This document shows positions 8,283-16,727 of a stretch of DNA of 64,000 nt, piece by piece. The first letter of the stretch is position 1; the number at the start of each line of letters is the position of its first letter. Source of the stretch: Sphingomicrobium nitratireducens (GTDB lineage: Bacteria > Pseudomonadota > Alphaproteobacteria > Sphingomonadales > Sphingomonadaceae); NCBI RefSeq assembly GCF_026157035.1, contig NZ_JANJZA010000001.1:909001-973000 (forward strand), given 5' to 3'. Below the pieces are notes generated by a model. It had not been told where the DNA came from. It made no database searches and worked only from the letters and a program-made list of their open reading frames with translations. Position numbers and translations under genes: made by a program.

Positions 8283-8921
8283 ATGGATCCCAAGCTTTAT
8301 TTCTCGCCGGGCGCCTGCTCGCTCGTCTCCCACATCGCACTCGCGGAATCGGGGGCCAAGTACGAGACGTCGAAGGTCGATTTCGCGGCTAAGGAAAATC
8401 GCAGCGAAGCCTACCGCGAAATCCACCCGCAGGGAAAGGTGCCCGCGCTGGTCACCGACAAGGGCACGATTACCGAAAATGTCGCCATTCTCGGCTGGAT
8501 CGGCGACCATTACGGCAAGCCGGGCTCTGTACCGGTCAAGGACAAGCACGACCGCGCCAAGGCGACTGAACTGCTCGGCTGGTGTGCGTCCACTGTCCAC
8601 ATCAGCTTCGGCATGATCTTTCGCCCGCTGCGTTTTGCCGCCGGCAACAAGAAGGCCGCGCAGACGGCGGGCCAGAAGCGGCTTTCGGTCCACTTCGCCC
8701 GCATGGAGGAAATGGCCGCGGGCGACGGCTGGCTCGTGGGCAAGGAATTTTCCGCCGCGGACAGTTATTTCGCGGTCTTCTTCCGCTGGGCCAAGCGCAT
8801 CGGCGCCGACGTCTCGCGCTATCCAAACTGGGCGGCGCACGTCGAACGGGTGATCGCGCGCAAGGCCGTCGCCAAGGCGATCAAGGACGAAGGCCTCGAA
8901 CTCGACGAATTCCGCCTCTAG
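8283..8921 (+). CDS. Glutathione S-transferase, beta-class-like
   Basis: The 212-residue protein has the thioredoxin-fold N-terminal domain with PGACSLVSHIAL, where C12 is at the position of the catalytic cysteine of bacterial beta-class GSTs. HPQGKVPALV supplies the cis-proline and ITENVAILGWI the glutathione-binding ESxAI-like turn. The all-alpha C-terminal domain contains EFSAADSYFAVFFRW. It likely conjugates glutathione to electrophiles or acts as a disulfide reductase. It is co-directional with and 3 bases after the lipoprotein gene. Confidence 0.88.
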   Translation: MDPKLYFSPGACSLVSHIALAESGAKYETSKVDFAAKENRSEAYREIHPQGKVPALVTDKGTITENVAILGWIGDHYGKPGSVPVKDKHDRAKATELLGWCASTVHISFGMIFRPLRFAAGNKKAAQTAGQKRLSVHFARMEEMAAGDGWLVGKEFSAADSYFAVFFRWAKRIGADVSRYPNWAAHVERVIARKAVAKAIKDEGLELDEFRL

Positions 8922-8993
8922 CGCGCGCCTGCATGGGCGCCGGTTGACGATGCCGCGCCATCGCGCCTAGTCCGCTCGCCAACAGGAGGCGTC

Positions 8994-9701
8994 ATGAAGA
9001 AGATCTACGAAAGTGCCGAGGCCGCGCTCGACGGGCTGCTCGAGGACGGGCTGCTGATCGCCGCGGGGGGCTTCGGCCTGTGCGGCATTCCCGAGCGGCT
9101 GCTCGACGCGATCAAGGCCAGCGGGGTCAAGGACCTGACGTTCGTCTCGAACAATGCGGGCATCGACAATGAGGGCATCGGCAAGCTGCTGCGCACGCGG
9201 CAGGTGAAGAAGATGATCTCCTCCTACGTCGGCGAGAACAAGGAGTTCGAGCGGCAGTACCTGGCGGGCGAGCTCGAAGTGGAATTCTGCCCGCAAGGCA
9301 CACTCGCGGAGCGGATGCGAGCGGGCGGCGCGGGCATTCCCGGCTTCTACACCAAGACCGGCGTCGGCACTGTCGTCGCCGAGGGCAAGGAGCACAAGGA
9401 CTTCGACGGCGAGACCTATGTGATGGAGCGCGGCATCTTCGCCGATCTCTCCATCGTCAAGGGCTGGAAGGCGGACGAGGCGGGCAACCTCATGTTCCGC
9501 AAGACCGCGCGCAACTTCAACCTGCCGGCCGCGACTTGCGGCAAGGTGTGCGTCGCCGAGGTCGAAGAAATCGTCCCCGTTGGCGAGCTCGATCCCGACT
9601 GCATCCATTTGCCCGCCGTCTACGTGAACCGCCTCATCTGCGGCGCGCCGTACGACAAGAAGATCGAATTCGTGACGACCCGCGAGAGGGAGGAGGCGTA
9701 A
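8994..9701 (+). CDS. scoA: 3-oxoacid CoA-transferase subunit A
   Basis: Alpha subunit of succinyl-CoA:3-oxoacid (acetoacetate) CoA-transferase, which activates acetoacetate using succinyl-CoA. The 235-residue chain has the glycine-rich motif GGFGLCGIPE at residues 25-34, the SNNAG segment and EFCPQGTLAERMRAGGAGIPGFYT typical of this subunit. AGGAGG precedes the ATG. The stop codon shares a base with the scoB start (TAATG), so subunits are made in step. Use in acetoacetate or polyhydroxybutyrate catabolism is inferred from family knowledge. Confidence 0.95.
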   Translation: MKKIYESAEAALDGLLEDGLLIAAGGFGLCGIPERLLDAIKASGVKDLTFVSNNAGIDNEGIGKLLRTRQVKKMISSYVGENKEFERQYLAGELEVEFCPQGTLAERMRAGGAGIPGFYTKTGVGTVVAEGKEHKDFDGETYVMERGIFADLSIVKGWKADEAGNLMFRKTARNFNLPAATCGKVCVAEVEEIVPVGELDPDCIHLPAVYVNRLICGAPYDKKIEFVTTREREEA

Positions 9702-10342
9702 TGGCCTGGGACCGCAACCAGATGGCGCAGCGCGCCGCCAAGGAGCTCGAGGACGGCTATTACGTCAATCTCGGCATCGGTATCCCGACCCTCGTCGCCA
9801 ACTATATCCCCGAGGGCAAGGAAGTGACGCTGCAGTCGGAAAACGGGATGCTCGGCATCGGGCCGTTTCCCTACCCGGACGAGGTCGACGCCGACCTCAT
9901 CAATGCCGGCAAGCAGACCATCTCCGAACTCGACCGCTCGTCCTATTTCGACAGCGCGCAGAGCTTCGCGATGATCCGCGGCGGGCATATCGACCTGACC
10001 GTGCTGGGCGCGATGGAAGTGTCCGAGGGCGGCGACATCGCCAACTGGATGATCCCGGGCAAGATGATCAAGGGCATGGGCGGCGCGATGGACCTTGTCG
10101 CGGGCGTCAAGAAGATCATTGTGGTGATGGAGCATGTCTCCAAGAACGGTGACGCGAAATTCAAGCCGCAGTGCGACCTGCCGCTGACCGGCCAGAACGT
10201 GGTCGACATGATCATCACCGATCTTGCCGTGTTCCGCCGCAAGGATCATGACAGCAAGTTCGAGCTGATCGAGCTGGCGCCGGGCGTGACGCAGGAAGAA
10301 GTCGCCGAAAAGACGACGGCCTCCTACGACGTCGCGCTTTGA
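9701..10342 (+). CDS. scoB: 3-oxoacid CoA-transferase subunit B
   Basis: Beta subunit, 213 residues, carrying the catalytic glutamate that forms the enzyme-CoA thioester: LQSENGMLG, E47. The GIGIPTLVANY motif at the N-terminus and GGHIDLTVLGAMEV in the middle are characteristic. An AGGAGG lies within the end of scoA, just before the ATG at 9701. It is coupled to scoA by a one-base overlap. Acts in the cytosol as an A2B2 complex. Confidence 0.95.
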   Translation: MAWDRNQMAQRAAKELEDGYYVNLGIGIPTLVANYIPEGKEVTLQSENGMLGIGPFPYPDEVDADLINAGKQTISELDRSSYFDSAQSFAMIRGGHIDLTVLGAMEVSEGGDIANWMIPGKMIKGMGGAMDLVAGVKKIIVVMEHVSKNGDAKFKPQCDLPLTGQNVVDMIITDLAVFRRKDHDSKFELIELAPGVTQEEVAEKTTASYDVAL

Positions 10343-10617
10343 GGGCGATCGCACTTCTTGCTTTGGCGCTGGCCGCCTGCGCCCCCGACCAGGCGGTGAT
10401 CATCGACGGATCGGACGAGCAGAAGTTCGTCGCCTCGGCGGCGGCGGCACGCTCGCAGCTGCCGATCGAGGACCGTATGCTGTTCGACCGCGCGCTCAAC
10501 ACGGTCGGCGGACGGCGGATGGCCGAGCGCGACGTCGAGGCGCTGCGACGCCGCACCTTCGACGGGATGACCGCCTATCAGGTGGTCGCCGACGCGCGCG
10601 CGCGCGGCATGGAATAG
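10339..10617 (+). CDS. Small putative lipoprotein
   Basis: The frame opens with TTG at 10339, overlapping the scoB stop by 4 bases (TTGA). It encodes 92 residues starting with a lipoprotein signal, MRAIALLALALAAC (cysteine 14). The mature part is small, charged and without recognised motifs (LPIEDRMLFDRALNTVGGRRMAERD...). The overlap with scoB and the 9-base gap to the next gene suggest one operon. The TTG start is an inference because there is no better start that keeps the signal peptide. Confidence 0.65.
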   Translation: MRAIALLALALAACAPDQAVIIDGSDEQKFVASAAAARSQLPIEDRMLFDRALNTVGGRRMAERDVEALRRRTFDGMTAYQVVADARARGME

Positions 10618-10626
10618 GAGAGAGGC

Positions 10627-11625
10627 ATGCGCACCTTGAGGAGCCACGAGCCTGGCGGACCCGAGACGCTCAGGCTCGACACGATCGACGATCCGGTGCC
10701 GGGCAAGGGCCAGCTCCTGGTACGGGTCAAGGCGGCCGCGATCAACTATCCCGACGTGCTGATCATCGAGGACAAGTATCAGTTCAAGCCGCCGCGCCCG
10801 TTCGCCCCGGGCGGCGAGATTGCCGGGCTAGTCGAGGCGGTCGGCGAGGGCGTCGAGGGCTGGAGCGAGGGCGACCGGCTGATCGCGGTGCCCGGCTGGG
10901 GCGGCTTGGCCGAGAAAATCCTGGTCTACGCGAAGAGCGCGATACCCTTGCCCGAGAGCCGCAGCTTCCGCGAAGGCGCGGCGATGATGCTGACCTATGC
11001 GACCTCGATCCACGCGCTCTACGACCGCGGACGGCTCGAGGCGGGGCAGACGCTGCTGGTGCTGGGGGCGGCCGGCGGTGTCGGATTGGCGGCGGTCGAG
11101 CTGGGCAAGGCCCGGGGCGCGCGCGTGATCGCGGCGGTCTCGAGCCCCGAAAAGGCCCGCGCGGCGCGCGAGGCGGGCGCCGACGACTGCGTCATCTACG
11201 GGCGCGGGCCGTTCGACAAGGACGCGCAGAAGAAGCTCTCCGCCCAGTTCAAGGACGCGGTCGGGGGCGAGGGCGCAAATGTCGTCTTCGATCCGGTCGG
11301 CGGCGACTATGCCGAGCCCGCCTTGCGCGCGATCGCGTGGGAAGGGCGCTATCTGGTGGTCGGCTTCCCTGCCGGGATCCCCAAAATCCCGCTCAACCTC
11401 ACATTGCTCAAGAGCTGCAACGTGTGCGGCGTCTTCTGGGGCGCGTTCGCGGCGCGCGATCCCAAGGCCAATGCGGCCAATGTCGCGGCCCTGTTCCGCC
11501 TATGGGACGAGGAGAAGATTGCCCCGCGCGTGACCGGTACCTATCCGCTCGAGAAAGGCGGCGAAGCGATCGCCGCGATGGCGGCGCGCAAGGCGATCGG
11601 CAAGCTCGTCGTCACGATGGACTGA
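10627..11625 (+). CDS. NADPH:quinone oxidoreductase family protein (zinc-independent MDR)
   Basis: A 332-residue medium-chain dehydrogenase/reductase without zinc ligands. The N-terminal GroES-like domain has AAAINYPDVLIIEDKYQ and PFAPGGEIAGLVEAVGEGV. The Rossmann domain has the nucleotide loop LGAAGGVGLAAVELGKARGA. Close relatives reduce quinones or enoyl-CoA-type substrates with NADPH. AGGAGAG precedes the ATG. Last gene of the CoA-transferase run; the convergent barrel gene follows. Confidence 0.85.
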   Translation: MRTLRSHEPGGPETLRLDTIDDPVPGKGQLLVRVKAAAINYPDVLIIEDKYQFKPPRPFAPGGEIAGLVEAVGEGVEGWSEGDRLIAVPGWGGLAEKILVYAKSAIPLPESRSFREGAAMMLTYATSIHALYDRGRLEAGQTLLVLGAAGGVGLAAVELGKARGARVIAAVSSPEKARAAREAGADDCVIYGRGPFDKDAQKKLSAQFKDAVGGEGANVVFDPVGGDYAEPALRAIAWEGRYLVVGFPAGIPKIPLNLTLLKSCNVCGVFWGAFAARDPKANAANVAALFRLWDEEKIAPRVTGTYPLEKGGEAIAAMAARKAIGKLVVTMD

Positions 11626-11633
11626 CGCGAAAA

Positions 11634-11668
11634 AGGGGCCGGCATTGCTGCCGACCCCTTCCTCGGAA
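11634..11668 (-). terminator. Terminator between convergent genes
   Basis: The arms AAGGGGCCGGCA and TGCCGACCCCTT pair with one mismatch around a 4-base loop. The T tract (TTTTT) is on the minus strand, so it serves mainly the outer-membrane barrel gene; it may also stop plus-strand transcription. Confidence 0.75.
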
Positions 11669-11710
11669 ACGCACCTGCGGAAGCCAAGGTACGTTCCTTG
11701 GCTTGTCGCC

Positions 11711-12607
11711 TTAACCGCGCTCGGGCTCGGGCTCCGGCTCGGGCGGCGGCGGCGGCGGCGGCGGGGCCGGGCACACCTCGGTCGCCAGGATCACCGACCC
11801 GTCCGGGCAGGTAATCGTCTGCGGCGGCGGGGGCGGCGGCGGCGGGGGAGGCGGCGGCGGCGGGGGAGGCGGGGGCGCCTCGTTGCCACCGAAGTTGAAC
11901 AGCAGGCTCGCCAGGATCGAGTGCGAGGTGAACTTGCGGTCCACGTCGAATTCGACCGTGCCATCCGTCGTCACCAAAATGGGATCGACGTCGTAATCGA
12001 GATTGCCGGTCTGGAAGTAGCGATACTTCAAACCGACATCGATGTTCGGGCTGACGGCCATGCGCAGACCCGCGATGCCCTGCCATGCCCAGTCGCTGTC
12101 GCTTTCGCCCGCGAACTTGACGCGCGCGTAGCCGATGCCACCGCCGGCATAGACGCCGAAACCGTCATTGCCGCCGATGTCGATGAGCGCGTTGACCATG
12201 CCCGAAAGCACGTTGACGTTCTCGTCGAAGTCGGTGAGGTCGAAATCGCTCGCGGCCACCGGATCTTCCGGGAAGGCCTCGTTATAGTCGGCGATGAGCG
12301 AAGGCGAGACTTCGAGCGCACCGATGCCGGCGCGCTTGTAGCCGACTTCGCCTTCGAGACGGAACATGCCGAAGTCGTAGCCGAGCACGGCATCGAGATC
12401 GAACCCGGTGTCGTAGTCGAGCCCGAAGGCATTGTCATAGGTCTGGTCGGTGAGCTCAGGATCGGCAAAGTCGATCAGGAGATCGGCTTCCTGGTCCTCG
12501 GCGAAGAGGACGCCGCCCTCGATGCCGAAATAGCCCTGGCCGTCGCGGGCCATGGCTGGCGTGGCGAGGGCCGTCGAAACGAGCGCCGCCAAAATAAACT
12601 TACGCAT
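11711..12607 (-). CDS. Outer-membrane beta-barrel protein with polyproline tail, lacking an OmpA domain
   Basis: A 298-residue protein with a signal peptide (cleavage after PAMA, residue 21). An eight-strand-type barrel domain of the OmpA/Opa-like family follows, with short aromatic-ended strands (GQGYFGIEGGVLF, FRLEGEVGYKRAG, VGLKYRYF, SILASLLFNFGG). Then come about 18 consecutive prolines, a short TITCPDGSVILATEVCP module, a second run of 8 prolines and the terminal EPEPEPERG. Sphingomonad OmpA-type proteins usually continue into a peptidoglycan-binding OmpA domain, which is absent here. The tail may reach the peptidoglycan or be a truncation. AGGGG lies before the ATG. Confidence 0.85.
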   Translation of the reverse strand: MRKFILAALVSTALATPAMARDGQGYFGIEGGVLFAEDQEADLLIDFADPELTDQTYDNAFGLDYDTGFDLDAVLGYDFGMFRLEGEVGYKRAGIGALEVSPSLIADYNEAFPEDPVAASDFDLTDFDENVNVLSGMVNALIDIGGNDGFGVYAGGGIGYARVKFAGESDSDWAWQGIAGLRMAVSPNIDVGLKYRYFQTGNLDYDVDPILVTTDGTVEFDVDRKFTSHSILASLLFNFGGNEAPPPPPPPPPPPPPPPPPPQTITCPDGSVILATEVCPAPPPPPPPPEPEPEPERG

Positions 12608-12799
12608 TGCAAATACCCCTGCATGATTGCCTGGACTGCTTCGAACACCGGATGCGGGAACCGGTTCCCGCGTTCGGTGATTTGACCTGTCCCCTGTGTC
12701 TTTCGCGACACGCCGTGCCCGGTGCGCGTCATGCAGGGTTCAACTAGCTTCGATTATTGAAATGATTGGATTAAGGTGGGCACGAAGCAGGTGGGGTGA

Positions 12800-14131
12800 A
12801 TGATGACGATCGGAAAATTCTCGACGATGGCCTTGGCGGCGCTCGCGCCGATGACGGCGGCTGCTGCACAGCAGGCGATGCCCGCACAGGCGCCGACCAG
12901 CCTTCCCTCGATGGCACCGGCGGTCGCGCCCGCGATCGACTGGACCTCGGACGAGGACGGGCAGCGCGCCGCCGACCGGCTCATCGCTTTGCTCGAACAT
13001 GCCGATCTCGAAGGGTTCGCCGCCGGTCCGACCATGGCGGTCCAGGCGCGTGCGTTGCTCGATAAGGCGAAGCTCGGCGTCGAGGCCGACAGGAAGGCCG
13101 CTGACCGTTTCCTGACCGATGCCTTCGCGGGGTACATGGATGTCCTCAATGCGCCGGTCTACGGCGTGGAATATGGGGACAACTGGGCGCGGCCCTCGCG
13201 CCTGTCGAGCGGCGTGCTGCTCAAGAACGCGCTTGCCGTGCCTTCGCTCGAGGCGTTCGTCACGCGACAGGCCTCGATCAACCCGGTCTACGATCGCCTG
13301 CGTCATGCCGCGAGCGCACTGCCGGCCAACGATCCGGCGCGCACCAAGGTCGCATCGAGCCTGGAACGCGTGCGCGCGTTCCCGACCCGCACCAAGTTCG
13401 TCCTCGTCGACAGCGCGACGCAGCGCCTGTGGATGTTCGAGAATGGCGAAGTGGTCGACAGCATGAAGGTCGTCGTCGGCAAGCAGGAATACGCGACCCC
13501 GATGATCGCCAGCACCATCTATTACGGCACCTTCAACCCCTATTGGCACGTGCCCTATCACCTCATCCGCAACACGATCGCGCCCAACGTGCGCCGCCAG
13601 GGCGTCGGCTATCTCAAGGCGCGCGGTTACGAAGTCGTCGACCGCTGGGCGGCGGATGCGACGATCGTCGATCCCAAGTCGGTCGACTGGGCCGCGGCTG
13701 CCAAGACCGGCGACCTCAAGGTGCGCCAGCTGCCCGGCGGGGCCAACTCGATGGGCAACATGAAGTTTGACTTCGCCAACTCCGAGGGCATCTACCTTCA
13801 CGACACGCCGATGAAAGAATATTTCAAGCGTGACGTGCGGGCGTTGTCTAACGGCTGCATCCGTCTCGAGGATGCCGCCCGCTTCGGGCGCTGGCTGTTC
13901 CAGGGACAGGCCCTGCCCGCCACCGGCGGACGCGAACAGCACGTCCTGATCCCCGAGCCAGTGCCGGTCTACGTGACCTACCTCACCGCCAACGCGATCG
14001 AGGGACAGCTAGCCTACGCCGACGATATCTACGGGCTCGACAAGGCGATGCTCGCGCGCAACGTGCCGACCGCCGAGCCGCAGTCGGCCGGGGCGGTCGC
14101 GACGGCCACGTCGGCGGCGCCCGCCAGCTAG
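12800..14131 (+). CDS. L,D-transpeptidase (YkuD/YcbB type)
   Basis: A 443-residue exported enzyme that forms 3-3 cross-links in peptidoglycan or attaches proteins to it. It has a signal peptide (first 23 residues), a helical domain (about 50-190), and the YkuD domain starting KFVLVDSATQRLWMFENG. The active site shows IYLHDTP, with the conserved histidine, and SNGCIRLED with the nucleophile cysteine C353. Size and architecture resemble the YcbB/LdtD subgroup, but I see no clear peptidoglycan-binding repeat. It is divergent from the barrel gene and has its own promoter region of about 190 bases. A second, smaller transpeptidase lies at 26738-27286. Confidence 0.9.
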   Translation: MMTIGKFSTMALAALAPMTAAAAQQAMPAQAPTSLPSMAPAVAPAIDWTSDEDGQRAADRLIALLEHADLEGFAAGPTMAVQARALLDKAKLGVEADRKAADRFLTDAFAGYMDVLNAPVYGVEYGDNWARPSRLSSGVLLKNALAVPSLEAFVTRQASINPVYDRLRHAASALPANDPARTKVASSLERVRAFPTRTKFVLVDSATQRLWMFENGEVVDSMKVVVGKQEYATPMIASTIYYGTFNPYWHVPYHLIRNTIAPNVRRQGVGYLKARGYEVVDRWAADATIVDPKSVDWAAAAKTGDLKVRQLPGGANSMGNMKFDFANSEGIYLHDTPMKEYFKRDVRALSNGCIRLEDAARFGRWLFQGQALPATGGREQHVLIPEPVPVYVTYLTANAIEGQLAYADDIYGLDKAMLARNVPTAEPQSAGAVATATSAAPAS

Positions 14132-14222
14132 GCTCGAAGTTTCCCGCTTCGGGCACGCGCGGGCGCATTGCGCTCGCCCGCCCGCGCGCCTATCTCGGCG
14201 GTGACAGCAAAAGGGAGCTTCC

Positions 14223-14549
14223 ATGACCCACTTCAACGACCGCGAGCGCGCCTTCGAGACCAAGTTCGCCCGCGACGAGGAAATGCAATTTAAGATCAAT
14301 GCGCGCCGCAATCGCCTGCTCGGTATGTGGGCGGCGGAAAAGATGGGCCTCAGCGACGTCGAGGCCGAGGCCTACGCCAAGGACGTGGTGCGGGTCGATT
14401 TCGAGCATGCCGGCGACGAGGACGTCGTGCGCAAGGTGCTCGGCGACCTCACGACCGCGGGCTGCGACATCGACGAGGCGGCGATCCGCTCGGCACTCGA
14501 CCACAAGCTGGTCGAGGCCCGCCGTCACTTCATCGAGAGCATGGACTGA
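14223..14549 (+). CDS. F1-ATPase inhibitor zeta subunit (DUF1476)
   Basis: The 108-residue, mostly helical protein begins MTHFNDRERAFETKFARDEEMQFKINARRNRLLGMWAAE, the hallmark of the alphaproteobacterial zeta subunit (PF07345). In Paracoccus the N-terminal segment inserts into F1 and blocks ATP hydrolysis. Sphingomonad zetas may be weaker inhibitors. GGGAGC lies before the ATG. The BolA and glutaredoxin genes follow closely, an order widely conserved in this group. Confidence 0.9.
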   Translation: MTHFNDRERAFETKFARDEEMQFKINARRNRLLGMWAAEKMGLSDVEAEAYAKDVVRVDFEHAGDEDVVRKVLGDLTTAGCDIDEAAIRSALDHKLVEARRHFIESMD

Positions 14550-14556
14550 TCGCGCC

Positions 14557-14799
14557 ATGCCCATGCCCGCCGAGGAAATCGTCGCGCTGATCAAGGCGGC
14601 ATTGCCCGATGCCGAGATCGAGATGACCGACCTTGCCGGCGACAACGATCATTGGGCTGCGCGGGTGACCAGCGCGGCCTTCCACGGAAAACCGCGCGTG
14701 CGCCAGCACCAGATGGTCTATGCCGCGCTCGGCGGCCGCATGGGGGGCGAACTCCACGCGCTCCAGTTGACCACCAAGACCCCCGACCAGGACAATTGA
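14557..14799 (+). CDS. BolA family protein
   Basis: An 80-residue protein with the BolA fold: [30 protein letters not shown], followed by the [23 protein letters not shown] segment with the conserved histidines. BolA proteins of this short type pair with monothiol glutaredoxins to carry [2Fe-2S] clusters. The start is ATG 14557, with an alternative ATG two codons later. It lies 1 base upstream of grxD, which strongly supports a BolA-Grx complex. Confidence 0.9.
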   Translation: MPMPAEEIVALIKAALPDAEIEMTDLAGDNDHWAARVTSAAFHGKPRVRQHQMVYAALGGRMGGELHALQLTTKTPDQDN

Positions 14800-14800
14800 C

Positions 14801-15121
14801 ATGACCGACGCCAACACCCGCATCGACGACATCGTGAAAGCCCACGACGTCGTTCTCTTCATGAAGGGCTCCAAGCTCTTCCCGCAGTGCGGCTTCTCGG
14901 GCCGCGCGGTGGCGATCCTCGACCATGTCGGGACCGAGTTCGAGACGGTCGACGTGCTCCAGGACCCCGAGATCCGCCAGGGCATCAAGGACTATTCCGA
15001 CTGGCCGACCATCCCGCAGCTCTATGTGAAGGGCGAATTCGTGGGCGGGTCGGACATCATGATGGAGATGTTCGAAAGCGGCGAACTGCAGCAGCTGATC
15101 GGCGCGAACGCCGAGGGCTGA
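14801..15121 (+). CDS. grxD: Monothiol glutaredoxin Grx4 type
   Basis: The 106-residue protein has the CGFS active site ([10 protein letters not shown]), [19 protein letters not shown] and the glycine-rich glutathione-binding turn. CGFS glutaredoxins bind and deliver [2Fe-2S] clusters and do not mainly reduce disulfides. It follows bolA by one base and ends the small operon, with a strong terminator 30 bases after the stop. Confidence 0.95.
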   Translation: MTDANTRIDDIVKAHDVVLFMKGSKLFPQCGFSGRAVAILDHVGTEFETVDVLQDPEIRQGIKDYSDWPTIPQLYVKGEFVGGSDIMMEMFESGELQQLIGANAEG

Positions 15122-15149
15122 TCCTTCGCGCATTTCGACGGCCCATGAA

Positions 15150-15200
15150 AAAAGGGACGGTGGAGCGGGACCAGAAAACCGCGACACCGTCCCTTTTGGT
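15150..15200 (+). terminator. Rho-independent terminator after grxD
   Basis: Arms AAAAGGGACGGTG (15150-15162) and CACCGTCCCTTTT (15185-15197) pair perfectly over 13 bases around a 22-base loop, followed by GGTTTGG. It could work in both directions. Confidence 0.85.
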
Positions 15201-15433
15201 TTGGTTTGTGGAACCAAGTGGACGCCAATAGTATTGCAGGGCGCGTGCCAGTTTTTGAAAACGGCGAAAATCTAGGAAAAATACAGACAATGGAGCCGGC
15301 AATGATCCGTGATGCGTAAAATATTCCGACGTTTTGCTAAGCGCGGTGTCGAAAAACGCGTCTCGCTTCGCGCGGGCGGGAGCGCTAGCGTGCCGATGGC
15401 CTGCTCGAAGCGGGCGCGATGAAGAGGGTTTCG

Positions 15434-16264
15434 ATGCGTAAGGTGATGATGACGGCCCTCGCGGTCGTGCTGGCGGCTCCCGGGGCGACCCAGCTGGTTC
15501 CCGCGCCGGTGGAGGAAGTCGAACTCGAGCCCGCGCTGGTCGACGACCCTGCGGCGAGCGACGAGGACGAAGCCGACCTGTTCGCGTTGCCCTTCGGCGA
15601 CGAGGAGCCTGATGTCGTCGAGGACCCGGACGTCGAAGAGGATGCGGACGTCGACGAGGCTGCGGATGTCGACGACGACACGGACGTCGAGGAGGGCCCG
15701 GATGTCGACGAAGAGCCGATGGTCGGGATGGTCGACGACCAAGATCTCGACGATCTTCCCGCCATGGAAGAGACGCTCGATGCGATGGAGGATGCCGCCG
15801 AGGACGCCGGACCGGACCTGCTCGTGGACGAAGATCCCTTCGAGGACGACACGATCATCGATGCTTTGATCGAAGACGAGGGCGAGGCCGACGTGGACGC
15901 CGTGGTCGAGGATACTGGCGACCAAGAGGAGGATGCCGGCACGCCGGTCCCGATCGAAGAGGTGCGCGCGGTGCGCGAATGCCCGACCCGCCAGTTCGAG
16001 GTTGTCGCCGACTACGAGACCGAGACCGGGCCGCGCCAGACGCGCGTGACGTTGTGCGCGCGAAGCAACAACGTTGCCGATTACCTCACCATGCTGCGCA
16101 GTGCCCGCCAGCGCGTGGCGCTTGCGGACGACCTCACCGTTGCCAGCCGGGCGCGCGTCATCGACCAGCTTGAGGCGGAAATCCTGGCGGTCGAGGCCGA
16201 GGAGGTCGAAGAGGCGCCTGAAGTCGATTTCCAGGTCGACGACGAGGTAGTGGGCGGACGCTAG
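15434..16264 (+). CDS. Exported, extremely acidic repeat protein
   Basis: The protein (276 residues from ATG 15434, which has AGAGGG upstream; an ATG at 15419 is also possible) starts with a signal peptide ending near APGATQL. It is followed by about 150 residues dominated by Asp and Glu, with a degenerate D-V-(D/E)-(D/E) repeat (DVEEDADVDEAADVDDDTDV). The C-terminal third (from about residue 180) is different: two cysteines (RECPTRQF and VTLCARS) in a small folded-looking domain, then a helix with an ending rich in E/V. It is upstream of the BlaI-M56 pair but has a separate promoter region. Calcium binding or a spacer role is possible but not shown. Confidence 0.75.
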   Translation: MRKVMMTALAVVLAAPGATQLVPAPVEEVELEPALVDDPAASDEDEADLFALPFGDEEPDVVEDPDVEEDADVDEAADVDDDTDVEEGPDVDEEPMVGMVDDQDLDDLPAMEETLDAMEDAAEDAGPDLLVDEDPFEDDTIIDALIEDEGEADVDAVVEDTGDQEEDAGTPVPIEEVRAVRECPTRQFEVVADYETETGPRQTRVTLCARSNNVADYLTMLRSARQRVALADDLTVASRARVIDQLEAEILAVEAEEVEEAPEVDFQVDDEVVGGR

Positions 16265-16300
16265 CCGCCCGCCGTTCGTCGGTTCGTCGAACGGATTGTT

Positions 16301-16335
16301 TACGCCTGTAATCGTTTCGACTACACCCGTCATCG
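16301..16335 (+). promoter_or_regulatory. Possible BlaI-family tandem operator
   Basis: Two related 14-base sequences, TACGCCTGTAATCG (16301) and TACACCCGTCATCG (16322), sit 21 bases apart, two helical turns. The first forms the dyad TTAC-N4-GTAA, like BlaI/MecI operators. It lies 20-55 bases before the BlaI start, where autorepression would be expected. Confidence 0.45.
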
Positions 16336-16355
16336 AAACACGGGAGAGCGAGTCG

Positions 16356-16727
16356 ATGGACAAGCGGATCAGCGAAGCGGAACTCGAGGTGATGGAGGCG
16401 TTGTGGAGCGCCGGCCGCCAGCTCACCGCGATCGAAGTCGCCGACAAGATCCCGACGAAACGCGACTGGTCGCTGCCGACGGTCAAGACCATGCTTTCGC
16501 GGCTCGTCACCAAGGGCGCGGTCGATCACGAACGCGACGGCCGCCGCTTCCTCTATAGCGCCGCGATCCAGCGTGACGCCTATGTCGGCGGGGAATCGCG
16601 CCGCCTCGTCGACCGTCTGTTTGGCGGACGCCTGTCGCCGCTCGTCGCGCGGCTGGCCGAGGAAGACGCGCTCGACGCCGACGACATCGCCGACATCGAA
16701 AAGCTGCTGCAGGGGCTCAAGAAATGA
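16356..16727 (+). CDS. BlaI/MecI/CopY family transcriptional repressor
   Basis: The 123-residue protein (MDKRISEAELEVMEALW...) has the family winged helix with KRDWSLPTVKTMLSRLVTKGAVDHERDGRRFLYSA. The C-terminal part is the usual dimerisation helix region with ADDIADIEKLLQGLKK. GGGAGAG precedes the ATG at 16356. Its stop overlaps the start of the M56 peptidase gene (ATGA), the typical blaI-blaR arrangement, in which the peptidase receives a signal and cuts the repressor. A candidate operator lies upstream. Confidence 0.93.
   Translation: MDKRISEAELEVMEALWSAGRQLTAIEVADKIPTKRDWSLPTVKTMLSRLVTKGAVDHERDGRRFLYSAAIQRDAYVGGESRRLVDRLFGGRLSPLVARLAEEDALDADDIADIEKLLQGLKK

Noticed and set aside
11740-11880. 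Repetitive GGC/GGG tracts resembling a repeat array
   Set aside because: They encode the proline runs of the barrel protein on the minus strand; no repeat-spacer pattern, so not a CRISPR or VNTR element.
11645-12685. 346-codon plus-strand frame
   Set aside because: Antisense of the outer-membrane barrel gene, which has a signal peptide and terminator.
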